The notes under the pieces: generated by a model
Databases searched by the model: none
The model's input: only the letters and a program-made list of their open reading frames with translations
What the model was told of the DNA's origin: nothing
Translations under genes and position numbers: made by a program
In this document: positions 8,042-16,110 of the stretch, piece after piece
Layout of the letters: every line of letters starts with the position of its first letter
Numbering within the stretch: the first letter of the stretch is position 1
Source: Arthrobacter crusticola
GTDB taxonomy: Bacteria > Actinomycetota > Actinomycetes > Actinomycetales > Micrococcaceae
Assembly: GCF_004357995.1 (NCBI RefSeq)
Contig: NZ_SMTK01000001.1
Coordinates: 62,001 to 126,000, forward strand
Direction: 5' to 3'
Length of the DNA stretch: 64,000 nucleotides

Positions 8042-8857
8042 ATGAGCCCAGCCGATCCGCACCCCGCCCCATCCGCCGCCATGGCCGCCCCCGATGGCGC
8101 CACGCCCGCCACGCCGACCGTGCGGCGGGCCGACGGCCGCACCCCTGACCAGCTGCGGAGCATCAGCATCACCCGGGGCTGGTCGAACCAGGCCGAGGGC
8201 TCGGCGCTGATCGAGTTCGGCAACACCCGCGTGCTGTGCACCGCCTCGCTGACCAGCGGAGTCCCGCGTTGGCTCAAAGGGGAGGGGAAAGGCTGGGTCA
8301 CGGCCGAGTACGCCATGCTGCCCCGGGCCACCAACACCCGCTCCGACCGCGAATCCGTCAAGGGGAAGATCGGCGGGCGCACCCACGAAATCTCCCGCCT
8401 CATCGGCAGGTCGCTGCGCTCGATCATCGACACCAAGGCGCTCGGGGAGAACACCATCGTGCTCGACTGCGACGTCCTGCAGGCCGACGGCGGCACCCGC
8501 ACCGCGGCGATCACCGGCGCCTACGTGGCGCTTGCCGACGCCATCCGGTACGCCAAGGACAAGAAGCTGATCCCGGCCGGGGCCAAGCCGCTGATCGACA
8601 CGGTCGCCGCCGTCAGCGTCGGCATTATCGACGGCGTCCCCATGCTCGATCTCCCCTATGTCGAGGACGTGCGCGCCGAGACCGACATGAACGTCGTGGT
8701 TACCGGCTCGGGGAAGTTCGTCGAGGTCCAGGGCACCGCCGAGGGTGCGCCCTTCGACCGGGCCGAACTCGACGCGCTGCTCGACCTGGCGCTGATGGGC
8801 ACGGCCCAGCTCACGCAGATCCAGCTCGACACCCTCAAGGAAGCAGCCGGTGCCTGA
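8042..8857 (+). CDS. rph: Ribonuclease PH
   Basis: Phosphorolytic 3'-5' exoribonuclease that trims tRNA 3' ends. It is 271 aa: a Pro/Ala-rich N-terminal tail of about 30 residues, then the canonical core starting [13 protein letters not shown]. Conserved blocks seen are [44 protein letters not shown] and [19 protein letters not shown]. The start is leaderless behind TAGACT. The stop overlaps the next gene by eight bases, the usual rph-rdgB pairing. Confidence 0.95.
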   Translation: MSPADPHPAPSAAMAAPDGATPATPTVRRADGRTPDQLRSISITRGWSNQAEGSALIEFGNTRVLCTASLTSGVPRWLKGEGKGWVTAEYAMLPRATNTRSDRESVKGKIGGRTHEISRLIGRSLRSIIDTKALGENTIVLDCDVLQADGGTRTAAITGAYVALADAIRYAKDKKLIPAGAKPLIDTVAAVSVGIIDGVPMLDLPYVEDVRAETDMNVVVTGSGKFVEVQGTAEGAPFDRAELDALLDLALMGTAQLTQIQLDTLKEAAGA

Positions 8858-9497
8858 GCAGGTGCACCGGCTGGTGCTCGCGACCCGCAACCAGGGCAAG
8901 CTCCGCGAACTCCGCGAGCTGCTGCGCGGACAGGTTCCCGGGCTCGACGTCGACACCCAGGTCGTTGACGCCGAAACCGCGGGCGCTGCCGACGTCGTTG
9001 AAAACGGCGTCACCTTCGAGGAGAACGCCGTGCTCAAGGCGCGCCAGACCGCGGCGGCCACGGGGCTGGTGGCCGTGGCCGACGACTCCGGCCTCGCCGT
9101 CGACGTCCTCGGCGGAGCGCCAGGGATTTTCTCGGCCCGCTGGTCCGGCCGCCACGGCGACGACGCCGCGAACCTCGAGCTCCTGCTCGCCCAGCTGGCG
9201 GACATCGGCCCGGAGCACCGCGGCGCGGCCTTCCACTGCGCCGCGGCGCTCGCCGTGCCCGGCGGTGCCGTGCACGTAGAGCTGGGCGAGCTGCGCGGCA
9301 CGCTGCTGACCGGGCCGCGGGGCACTGGCGGATTCGGCTACGACCCGGTGCTCGTTCCCGAGGGGCTCGACCGGACCTGCGCCGAGCTCGCCCCCGAAGA
9401 GAAGAACCGCATCAGCCACCGCGGCCTTGCCTTCCGGGCGCTGCTGCCGCACCTGGTCCGGGTGCTCGACGACGGCCGGGATGGGGTCCGGTCCTGA
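8850..9497 (+). CDS. rdgB: Non-canonical purine NTP pyrophosphatase (RdgB/HAM1)
   Basis: Cleaves XTP, ITP and dITP to monophosphates, keeping deaminated purines out of nucleic acids. At 215 aa it shows [19 protein letters not shown] near the N-terminus, [15 protein letters not shown], the catalytic [19 protein letters not shown], and [15 protein letters not shown]. The GTG start lies inside the rph 3' end (8-base overlap), so translation is coupled. Confidence 0.94.
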   Translation: MPEQVHRLVLATRNQGKLRELRELLRGQVPGLDVDTQVVDAETAGAADVVENGVTFEENAVLKARQTAAATGLVAVADDSGLAVDVLGGAPGIFSARWSGRHGDDAANLELLLAQLADIGPEHRGAAFHCAAALAVPGGAVHVELGELRGTLLTGPRGTGGFGYDPVLVPEGLDRTCAELAPEEKNRISHRGLAFRALLPHLVRVLDDGRDGVRS

Positions 9498-9542
9498 GGG
9501 TTTTTGGCGGCGGTCGCTGGACATAGGGCAGACTTGAGAGCG

Positions 9543-10214
9543 ATGACTATTTTTTTGCAGCAGGGCCTGACCACCGCGTCCGACGGATCCGCGCTCGGCG
9601 GGGTCGCCGAGTGGGCGGTGAACGTCATGGAGACCATCGGTGCTCCCGGTGCCGGCCTCGCGATCGCCCTGGAGAACCTTTTTCCCCCGCTGCCGAGCGA
9701 GGTCATTCTTCCGCTCGCCGGATTCACGGCGAGCCGCGGCAACTTCACGCTCTTCGAAGCGATCTTCTGGACCACCCTCGGCTCGGTGGTGGGCGCCTAC
9801 GCGCTCTACGCACTCGGTGCGGCACTCGGCCGCCGGCGCATGCGCGCGATCGTCGCCCGGGTTCCCCTCGTCGACCTTGAGGACGTCGACAGGGTGGAGG
9901 CCTGGTTCGCCCGCTACGGCTACCGCGCCGTCTTCTTCGGCCGGATGATTCCGCTCTTCCGCAGCCTGATCTCCATTCCGGCCGGGATCGAGAGGATGCC
10001 GCAGGGGAAGTTCCTGCTCCTGACCGCCGCAGGCAGCCTCATCTGGAATGTCATCTTCGTCCTGGCCGGGTTCTACCTGGGGGAGAGCTGGCACCTCGTG
10101 GAGCGGTACGCTGACACCTTCCAGAAGATCGTGATCGCCGCAGTGGTCCTCGGCGCCGCCTACTTCATCATCAGCAGGATCCTCAAGCGCCGCCGGGCGC
10201 CCGACGCGCGATGA
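9543..10214 (+). CDS. DedA family membrane protein
   Basis: A 223-aa integral membrane protein of the DedA/SNARE-associated family; relatives act in lipid-carrier or phospholipid flipping and envelope homeostasis. Diagnostic segments are ENLFPPLPSEVILPLAGF and FFGRMIPLFRSLISIPAGI, with four to five hydrophobic helices and a basic C-terminus (LKRRRAPDAR). The ATG at 9543 is taken rather than an upstream in-frame start 13 codons earlier, because the family begins near here. It overlaps the acetyltransferase gene by four bases (ATGA). Confidence 0.88.
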   Translation: MTIFLQQGLTTASDGSALGGVAEWAVNVMETIGAPGAGLAIALENLFPPLPSEVILPLAGFTASRGNFTLFEAIFWTTLGSVVGAYALYALGAALGRRRMRAIVARVPLVDLEDVDRVEAWFARYGYRAVFFGRMIPLFRSLISIPAGIERMPQGKFLLLTAAGSLIWNVIFVLAGFYLGESWHLVERYADTFQKIVIAAVVLGAAYFIISRILKRRRAPDAR

Positions 10215-10879
10215 GCGGCACCTCCGGCCAGCGTCGCCTGGCGGAGGTCTGGCCGCTTTTCGGGCTGTCGATCCGCACCCCCCGGCTCATCCTCACCCCC
10301 GTGCGCGATGAGCAGTTGCCCGGCCTCGTCGACGCGATCCTCGCCGGCATCCACGCCCCCTCGGTCATGCCCTTCGGCGTCCCGTGGACCGATGCGCCCC
10401 GGGACACCCTCATCCGTGAAAGCCTCAAGTACCAGTGGAGCCTCCGGGCCGCCCTGAGTCCTGACGACTGGACCATCAGCTTCGCGGTCCAGCACGAAGG
10501 CCGCGTCATCGGCGTTCAGGACCTCTCGGCCCGCCGGTTCTCCCTGCTGCGCAGGGTGAGCACCGGCTCCTGGCTCACCTCGGCCGAGCAGGGCAAGGGG
10601 CTGGGCAAGGAGATGCGCGCCGCCGTCCTGCAGTTCGCCTTCGACCACCTCGGGGCGGAGTCCGCGGCCTCGGGCGCGGCAGCCTGGAACCGCGCCTCCC
10701 TCGGGGTCTCGGCCGCGCTCGGCTACGAACCCAACGGCTCGGCCCTCATCGAGGCCCGCCCCGGCCAGGCCGACGAGCATCAGCTGCTGCTGCTTGCACG
10801 GGAAGATTTCCGCCGCCCGGAGTGGACGGCCGCCGTCGAAGGCGTCGAGGCCGTCCGGCCTATACTGGCAGGCGCCTGA
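10211..10879 (+). CDS. GNAT family N-acetyltransferase
   Basis: A 222-aa acetyl-CoA-dependent acyltransferase of the RimJ/RimL type. It opens with LSIRTPRLILTPVRDEQ; the acetyl-CoA loop region is STGSWLTSAEQGKGLGKEMRAAV and the C-terminal block is WNRASLGVSAALGYEPNGS. The substrate is unknown, possibly a protein N-terminus or an amino metabolite. It is coupled to dedA by ATGA, and its 3' end overlaps the 3' end of the opposing HAD gene by 20 bases. Confidence 0.85.
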   Translation: MSGTSGQRRLAEVWPLFGLSIRTPRLILTPVRDEQLPGLVDAILAGIHAPSVMPFGVPWTDAPRDTLIRESLKYQWSLRAALSPDDWTISFAVQHEGRVIGVQDLSARRFSLLRRVSTGSWLTSAEQGKGLGKEMRAAVLQFAFDHLGAESAASGAAAWNRASLGVSAALGYEPNGSALIEARPGQADEHQLLLLAREDFRRPEWTAAVEGVEAVRPILAGA

Positions 10880-11474
10880 GCTCGCGCGAGAGGTCGGTCT
10901 CCCGTAGGTGCAGCCGGGCGTCGATTCCGAGGCCGCGTGCGGCCTCGATGTTCGCCGTCGAATCGTCGATGAACAGCACCCGGCCGGGCTCCGTGCCCAG
11001 TTCGGCGAGGACATAGGAGAAGATGGCTCCGTCAGGCTTGATCAGGCGCAGCGACGAGCTGAAAAACAGCTTTTCGAAGTGTCGGGTCCACGGAGCTCCG
11101 CTGAAGTGCCCCACCATGGGGGCAGGCATGTTCGAAAGCAGCGCCAAGCGTGCGCCGGAACCGGACAGTTCATCGAGCACGTCAAGGGTCTCAAGGTTGT
11201 AGTGCGACCACTGGTTGGCATCCAGGACATCGAGCCATGAAGCACGGGCGTCGCTGACGGCCTGTCCGGTCACCCGCGACCAGTACCGCACGGGGGGCAG
11301 GTCTCCGGCGTCGTAGCGGTCGCGGTGCTGCCAGTAGGCGGATGAGCGCTCCCGCAGCCCCGGAACGCCGGCCTCCTCCTCGAGCCGGTCCCAGTCCTCG
11401 CTCGTGGGCTCGGTGGAGATCACCATTCCGTAGTCGAAGAGGTACCACTGCGGGGGAGAAAGGAAACCGGGCAT
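10860..11474 (-). CDS. HAD superfamily hydrolase
   Basis: A 204-aa cytosolic hydrolase. The nucleophile motif reads YLFDYGMV, with the D-x-G form seen in the YihX/epoxide-hydrolase-like HAD branch in place of the second Asp. Further motifs are LALLSNMPAP (motif II), LIKPDGAIF (motif III Lys) and VLFIDDSTANIEAA (motif IV). The substrate is probably a small phosphoester. The start at 11474 is supported by TAGGCT five bases upstream (leaderless); the frame continues upstream but that part is unlike the family and overlaps the divergent exonuclease gene. Confidence 0.85.
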   Translation of the reverse strand: MPGFLSPPQWYLFDYGMVISTEPTSEDWDRLEEEAGVPGLRERSSAYWQHRDRYDAGDLPPVRYWSRVTGQAVSDARASWLDVLDANQWSHYNLETLDVLDELSGSGARLALLSNMPAPMVGHFSGAPWTRHFEKLFFSSSLRLIKPDGAIFSYVLAELGTEPGRVLFIDDSTANIEAARGLGIDARLHLRETDLSRELRRLPV

Positions 11475-11479
11475 GGTCC

Positions 11480-11485
11480 AGCCTA
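11480..11485 (-). promoter_or_regulatory. -10 element of the HAD gene (TAGGCT)
   Basis: On the minus strand TAGGCT is followed by GGACC and the ATG. The spacing is that of a leaderless transcript. Confidence 0.45.
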
Positions 11486-11556
11486 CGGCCCCCCTGCGGT
11501 TCCCGGCACGCCAGCGGGGTGAACGTTGGGTGAACGGGTTTCCCTTTCGCTCCGCG

Positions 11557-11562
11557 TACCCT
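11557..11562 (+). promoter_or_regulatory. -10 element of the exonuclease gene (TACCCT)
   Basis: TACCCT is followed by exactly six bases and a GTG start (11569), the leaderless arrangement found repeatedly in this window. Confidence 0.45.
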
Positions 11563-11568
11563 TGAGGG

Positions 11569-12558
11569 GTGGGAATTGAGTTCACGGCGATCGATTTTGA
11601 AACAGCTAACGGGTTTCGGGGCTCGCCCTGCGCAGTGGGACTCACCAAGGTCCGGGACGGACGAGTCGTTGACGAGGCCTCCTGGCTGATGCGCCCGCCC
11701 GCCGGCCACGACTACTTCGATTCCCGCAATACCGCCATCCACGGCATCACCGCCGACCAGGTGGTCACCGCACCCCGGTTCGGCGAGCTGTTCCCCGAGA
11801 TCGGCGGCTTCATCGGCGGGGACATCCTGGTTGCCCACAACGCCGCCTTCGACCTCGGAGTGATCCGTTCGGCGCTCGAAGTGTCGGAGCTCCCAGGACC
11901 CGGCTGGGACTATGCGTGCACCGTGATGCTCTCGCGCCGCAGCTATTCCCTGGCTTCCTACTCACTTCCGTTCGTTGCGGAGGCGGCGGGGGTTCCGCTG
12001 GTGAACCACCACGATGCGGTGGAGGACGCGCGGGCCTGCGCGGGCATCCTCGTCGACATTGCCCGCCGCAGCGGCGCGTCGACGGTTGAGGAGCTGATGA
12101 TTTCGCACCGCCTCCCGCTTTCCCGGGCCGAGCCGTATGAGCCCGGTGTCGACGAACTGTCAAAGGCCACCCGGACGGCGCTGGAGCGCGGCGCTGCGGC
12201 AGGGTGGGCCGGTTGGCCGGAGGAGGGCGACAACCCCGCGCCTAACCCGGCCGCCGATGCGAACCACCCCCTCTACGGGCAGACCGTCGTCTTCACGGGC
12301 GACCTTGGCATGTCCCGTCCGCAGGCGAAGGAACGGGCGGCTCGGGTGGGGGCGCAGCCGGCCAGCGCGGTCACCCGGCGCACCACGGTGCTGGTGGTCG
12401 GCGACGGATTCGTGGCCTCCGATCTGCGCAACGGCCGCGTCACGGGCAAGGCGCGCCGGGTGCTCGAACTCCACGAGCGCGGCCAGCAGATCGAGGTGCT
12501 CTCGGAGGCGGAGTTCCTGCAGATGATCGGCGGTCTCTGGCCTGTCGGCAGCCAGTAG
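11569..12558 (+). CDS. DEDDh 3'-5' exonuclease with C-terminal BRCT domain
   Basis: A 329-aa protein joining an epsilon-subunit-like exonuclease (about 1-175) to a BRCT domain (about 232-320). Exonuclease motifs seen are ExoI FTAIDFETANGF, ExoII LVAHNAAFDLGVI and ExoIII HHDAVEDARACA, the DEDDh set. The BRCT part shows LYGQTVVFTGDLGMSRPQAK and TTVLVVGD. Such fusions occur in actinobacteria and are assumed to act in proofreading or repair; no partner is visible here. The start is GTG, leaderless behind TACCCT. Confidence 0.88.
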   Translation: MGIEFTAIDFETANGFRGSPCAVGLTKVRDGRVVDEASWLMRPPAGHDYFDSRNTAIHGITADQVVTAPRFGELFPEIGGFIGGDILVAHNAAFDLGVIRSALEVSELPGPGWDYACTVMLSRRSYSLASYSLPFVAEAAGVPLVNHHDAVEDARACAGILVDIARRSGASTVEELMISHRLPLSRAEPYEPGVDELSKATRTALERGAAAGWAGWPEEGDNPAPNPAADANHPLYGQTVVFTGDLGMSRPQAKERAARVGAQPASAVTRRTTVLVVGDGFVASDLRNGRVTGKARRVLELHERGQQIEVLSEAEFLQMIGGLWPVGSQ

Positions 12559-12612
12559 GCCCCGCCGCAGGTTCACCCCGGCGGCCGGTCCCGCCACCGC
12601 GGGGCGGGTCGG

Positions 12613-13662
12613 CTACTCGCCGGTTGCCGCCTTGATGAGGGAGGAGCCCACGGCCCGGATCACCTCGGTGCCGTCCAGGCGGTCGAGCCACGGCCGGGGC
12701 AGGGCGGCCTCCCCGTACAGTGCTCCCAGGATGTTCCCGGTGACCGAGCCGGTCGTGTCGCTGTCTCCGTCGTGGTTCACGGCCAGGACGACGCCGGAGG
12801 TGAAGTGTTCGGCGGGGTCCGGCCGGGCGGACGCCAGCGCGGCATAGACGGCGATCGAGAGTGCCTCCGGGGCGAGCCATCCGTGGCCCAGCTCGTCGGG
12901 CAGCCGTTCGGGCGCGACAGGACCACCGGCGGCAAGGGCGGCCGCAGCCGTGAGGCTCCCGGCGAGCTCCGTATCGCCCAGGAATCCGGCGTGGGCGGCG
13001 GCGGACTGCACGGCGGCCTCAAGGTCGAGCCCGTCGAGGGCCAGGGCGCGGATGAGGTGGCTGAAGACGGCGGCGGCGGTCTGCGCGGCGGGATGGCCGT
13101 GCGTCAGGGCGGCGGCGTCGAGGGTCAACCGGTCCGCCATCTCCCCGGGGATCCGGGGCACCAGACCGAACGGAGCGGAGCGCATCAGCGCCCCGGATCC
13201 CTTGGCCTGTGGGTTGAGCGGACGCTTCCGGGTTCCCATGACCCCGGTGAGCAGCCCGGTCAGGCAGGCGTTGCCGGGGTCCCTGCGGTGGTGCAGGACC
13301 TCCTGGGCGTCGATCCACCGGGGCGGCGGAACCGGCGCGGGCTCCGGAGGGGTTTCGCCCTGCGTGGCAAGCCAGCGCAGGTAGGCCAGCCAGAGAATGG
13401 CCATCTCGTCGGCCGACACGCCGTCATTGGCCCATTCGAGCGCTTCGACGAGTCCGTCGACCGTGTACAGGGTCAGCTGGGTGTCATCCGAGAAGACGAA
13501 CGGCGAACCGTCCTCCGGCGGAGCGGTCACCCCGCCGGGGCCGAACCGGGTGCGGATCGCCTCGAGGCTGTCGCGTTCGACCGTGTAGCCAAGGGCGTCT
13601 CCGAGTGCGCCGCCGAGCAGACTCCCGGAGACCCGCTGGGGGTAGGTTGCGTGGTGTGCCAT
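12613..13662 (-). CDS. ADP-ribosylglycohydrolase family protein
   Basis: A 349-aa hydrolase of the DraG/ARH fold, removing ADP-ribose from proteins or small molecules. The N-terminal SGSLLGGALGDALGYTVE carries the helix that starts the fold; metal-site blocks are FSDDTQLTLYTVDGL and, near the end, VNHDGDSDTTGSVTGNILGA. The target is unknown, and no ADP-ribosyltransferase lies nearby. The start is set by TAGACT-N6-ATG. It is convergent with the exonuclease gene. Confidence 0.9.
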   Translation of the reverse strand: MAHHATYPQRVSGSLLGGALGDALGYTVERDSLEAIRTRFGPGGVTAPPEDGSPFVFSDDTQLTLYTVDGLVEALEWANDGVSADEMAILWLAYLRWLATQGETPPEPAPVPPPRWIDAQEVLHHRRDPGNACLTGLLTGVMGTRKRPLNPQAKGSGALMRSAPFGLVPRIPGEMADRLTLDAAALTHGHPAAQTAAAVFSHLIRALALDGLDLEAAVQSAAAHAGFLGDTELAGSLTAAAALAAGGPVAPERLPDELGHGWLAPEALSIAVYAALASARPDPAEHFTSGVVLAVNHDGDSDTTGSVTGNILGALYGEAALPRPWLDRLDGTEVIRAVGSSLIKAATGE

Positions 13663-13668
13663 CGTTCA

Positions 13669-13674
13669 AGTCTA
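13669..13674 (-). promoter_or_regulatory. -10 element of the ADP-ribosylglycohydrolase gene (TAGACT)
   Basis: TAGACT, then TGAACG, then ATG on the minus strand: the same hexamer and spacing as at rph. Confidence 0.6.
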
Positions 13675-13779
13675 GGTCCGCCTAGGATGGGAGACTGGAC
13701 GGCTGTGCGCCGCCGCCCGGGAGCGCGAGCGAGGGTGGCGGGTACAGCCGAAGGCCCCAACCGAAGGACGCACTGCCCT

Positions 13780-14751
13780 ATGTCGCATGAAATCCATCCC
13801 TACCTGGACGCCGGACCAGACCGGACCGGAGCACTGCCCCTGCGCTCCTACGGCCCGGCGGCCCGGACTGCCGCCGAGGCGGTCGGCTCGTTCGTCGTCG
13901 TCCTCACCGGACTGGGCGTCACCATGCTCAACACCCAGTCCGGGGTGCCTCCGACCCTGGCCTTCGGATTCGCGCTGCTCGCGGCGATGATCGCCTTCGG
14001 CTACATCTCCGGCGGGCATTTCAACCCCGCCGTCACCCTCGGCTCGGCCGTCGCCGGCCGCACAGGTTGGGGCTCGGTGCTGCCCTACATCCTGGCCCAG
14101 CTGGTCGGTGGCCTTGCCGCCGCCGGCTTCCTGTGGCTTCTGCTCAGCGCGAACTCCCAGCTGACGGACGTCAACGGACTCTTCGCGGCGGCCTCCAACG
14201 GCTTTGAGGAGCATTCGGTGGCGCAGTTCCCGCTGAGCAGTGCGTTCCTGGCCGAGGCCGTCTGCACGGCCATTCTCGTCGCCGTGTTCCTCGGCGCCAC
14301 TGCCCGGCACGCGGGCCGGAGCACCGCACCGTTCGCGGTCGGCCTGACCTACGCCTCCCTGCTCACCCTGCTGCTCCCGGTCACCAACGGCGGGCTCAAT
14401 CCGGCACGATCCACCGCCTCGGCCCTGTTCACCGGTGACTGGGCGCCCGCCCAGCTGTGGCTGTTCTTCGCGGCGCCGCTCGTCGGAGCGGTCATCGCCG
14501 GCCTGGTCTTCCGGAGCTTCGACGCAGCCGGCCGGAGGTCCGCCGCATCGGCGGCGCCCAGTGCGGCCGCCGGGGCCGCCGATGCCGCTCCGTCCGTCTC
14601 CACCGGGACTGCCGGCGCCGGCATCGGAGCTCCGGTCATGGGACGACCCGCTCCGGCGGCACCCCCAGCCGGTCCTGCGGCTCCTGCGGGTTCCCCGGAC
14701 GACGTGCGCTCCTTCTTCGACAAGGGACCCGGGACGACGGGCCGCAGCTGA
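13780..14751 (+). CDS. Aquaporin / MIP family channel
   Basis: A 323-aa channel for water or small neutral solutes. Six membrane helices are visible with the two half-helix motifs HFNPAVTLG and GGLNPARSTA. After the last helix (about residue 245) comes an 80-residue Ala/Pro/Gly-rich cytosolic tail ending DDVRSFFDKGPGTTGRS, which is unusual in length. The start at 13780 follows GAAGGA; the frame is open further upstream, but that is antisense to the neighbouring gene. The second NPA is followed by Arg, which favours water over glycerol only loosely. Confidence 0.9.
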   Translation: MSHEIHPYLDAGPDRTGALPLRSYGPAARTAAEAVGSFVVVLTGLGVTMLNTQSGVPPTLAFGFALLAAMIAFGYISGGHFNPAVTLGSAVAGRTGWGSVLPYILAQLVGGLAAAGFLWLLLSANSQLTDVNGLFAAASNGFEEHSVAQFPLSSAFLAEAVCTAILVAVFLGATARHAGRSTAPFAVGLTYASLLTLLLPVTNGGLNPARSTASALFTGDWAPAQLWLFFAAPLVGAVIAGLVFRSFDAAGRRSAASAAPSAAAGAADAAPSVSTGTAGAGIGAPVMGRPAPAAPPAGPAAPAGSPDDVRSFFDKGPGTTGRS

Positions 14752-14848
14752 CAGCCTCCCCGCAGGGAAGCGGGCGCCGGGATACCCTTTCGGGGCGGAA
14801 TTTCCCCGGTGCCCGCGCGGTGCCCGCAGGAATGTCCGGGGCGGGCGG

Positions 14849-14854
14849 TAGCGT
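14849..14854 (+). promoter_or_regulatory. -10 element of sbcD (TAGCGT)
   Basis: TAGCGT, AAAAAT, then the ATG of sbcD (14861). Spacing of six fits a leaderless message. The identical hexamer and spacing precede the miniprotein at 61925. Confidence 0.5.
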
Positions 14855-14860
14855 AAAAAT

Positions 14861-16021
14861 ATGCTGATACTCCACACCTCGGATTGGCACCTCGGCCGTT
14901 CCTTCCACGGAGCAGGAACCCTCGCGGCCCAGCGGATGTTTCTGGACAACCTCGAGAAGACGGTCCGTGACGCCCAGGTGGACGTGGTACTCGTTGCCGG
15001 GGATGTGTATGACCGGGCCCTGCCCGGGGTGGATGTCGTCGCGCTCTTCGACGAGGCGCTCGACCGGCTGCGCGGGGCGGGCGCCGAAGTGGTCATCTCG
15101 AGCGGCAACCACGACTCCGCGACCCGGCTGGGCTTCGGCGGCCGCATCCTCGAACGTGGGGGAGTGCACCTGCGGACCCGCACCGAGGACATCGGGCGGC
15201 CGGTCACCTTTCCGCTCGGTGCCGGGGCCGAACTCGCCGTGTACGGCATCCCCTACCTTGAGCCCCGGGTCGTCGCGGGCGCCCTGTCGGTCGAGCCGAC
15301 CCACTCAAGCGTCACCCGTGCCGCCGTGGGCCTGATCCAGGAGGACCTGCGCCGCCGGAGGTCCTCCGGCACCGTGCACTCGGTGGTGATGGCCCATACC
15401 TTCGCCAGCGGCGGCATCAGCTCGGACAGCGAGCGGGAACTGGCACAGGGCGGGCTCGGCGCGGTACCGCTGGACCTGTTCGATTCCTTTGACTACACGG
15501 CGCTGGGCCATCTGCACGGGCAGCAGAAGCTTTCGCCCACGGTGAGGTACTCCGGTTCTCCGCTTGCCTACTCCTTCTCCGAGGCCCGCCAGACCAAGGG
15601 TGCCTGGCTCGTGGAGATCACCCCTGCGGGACTCGGCCAGGTGACGCCCGTGCAGTGGCCGGCGCCCAAGGAACTCGCCGTGCTCAAGGGCCGTATCGAG
15701 GACCTCCTGAGTGATGAGTCACTCACCTACGCCGAACACGCGTACTGCTCGATCACCCTCACCGACGCCGAGCGTCCGCCGCGCGCCATGGAGCGGCTCC
15801 GCGCCCGCTTCCCCGACACCCTCGTCCTCGCCTTCGAGCCCGAGGGCGGGCACACCGGTGACCTGCGCACCTACAGCCAGCGCATCGCCGCGGCGACGAA
15901 CGACGCCGAAATCTGCTGCGGGTTCCTCGAGCACGTCCGCTCGCGGGAGGCCTCACCCGAGGAGCGGGAACTCCTGGCCGCAACCGTGGACGCCGCCCTC
16001 AGCCTTGCCTCCGAGCGGTGA
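14861..16021 (+). CDS. sbcD: Exonuclease SbcD subunit
   Basis: Mre11-type nuclease of the SbcCD complex, which opens hairpins and processes double-strand ends. It is 386 aa. Phosphoesterase motifs are in order: HTSDWHLGRSF, VAGDVYDRA, SSGNHDSATRLGF, VVMAHTF and ALGHLHGQQ. A capping domain follows with a C-terminal region rich in Glu. It is followed after 89 bases by sbcC. Confidence 0.94.
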   Translation: MLILHTSDWHLGRSFHGAGTLAAQRMFLDNLEKTVRDAQVDVVLVAGDVYDRALPGVDVVALFDEALDRLRGAGAEVVISSGNHDSATRLGFGGRILERGGVHLRTRTEDIGRPVTFPLGAGAELAVYGIPYLEPRVVAGALSVEPTHSSVTRAAVGLIQEDLRRRRSSGTVHSVVMAHTFASGGISSDSERELAQGGLGAVPLDLFDSFDYTALGHLHGQQKLSPTVRYSGSPLAYSFSEARQTKGAWLVEITPAGLGQVTPVQWPAPKELAVLKGRIEDLLSDESLTYAEHAYCSITLTDAERPPRAMERLRARFPDTLVLAFEPEGGHTGDLRTYSQRIAAATNDAEICCGFLEHVRSREASPEERELLAATVDAALSLASER

Positions 16022-16110
16022 GCCGCCGGTGGTGGGACCTAATAGATGACCAGCCCAGGCAATGACCGGCCCGGAAGCAGCCCAGTGAACAGGAACAGGG
16101 GAAACGCAGC

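Noticed and set aside
12772..13779. Upstream extension of the aquaporin frame
   Set aside because: Antisense to the ADP-ribosylglycohydrolase; the channel starts at 13780 with a ribosome site.
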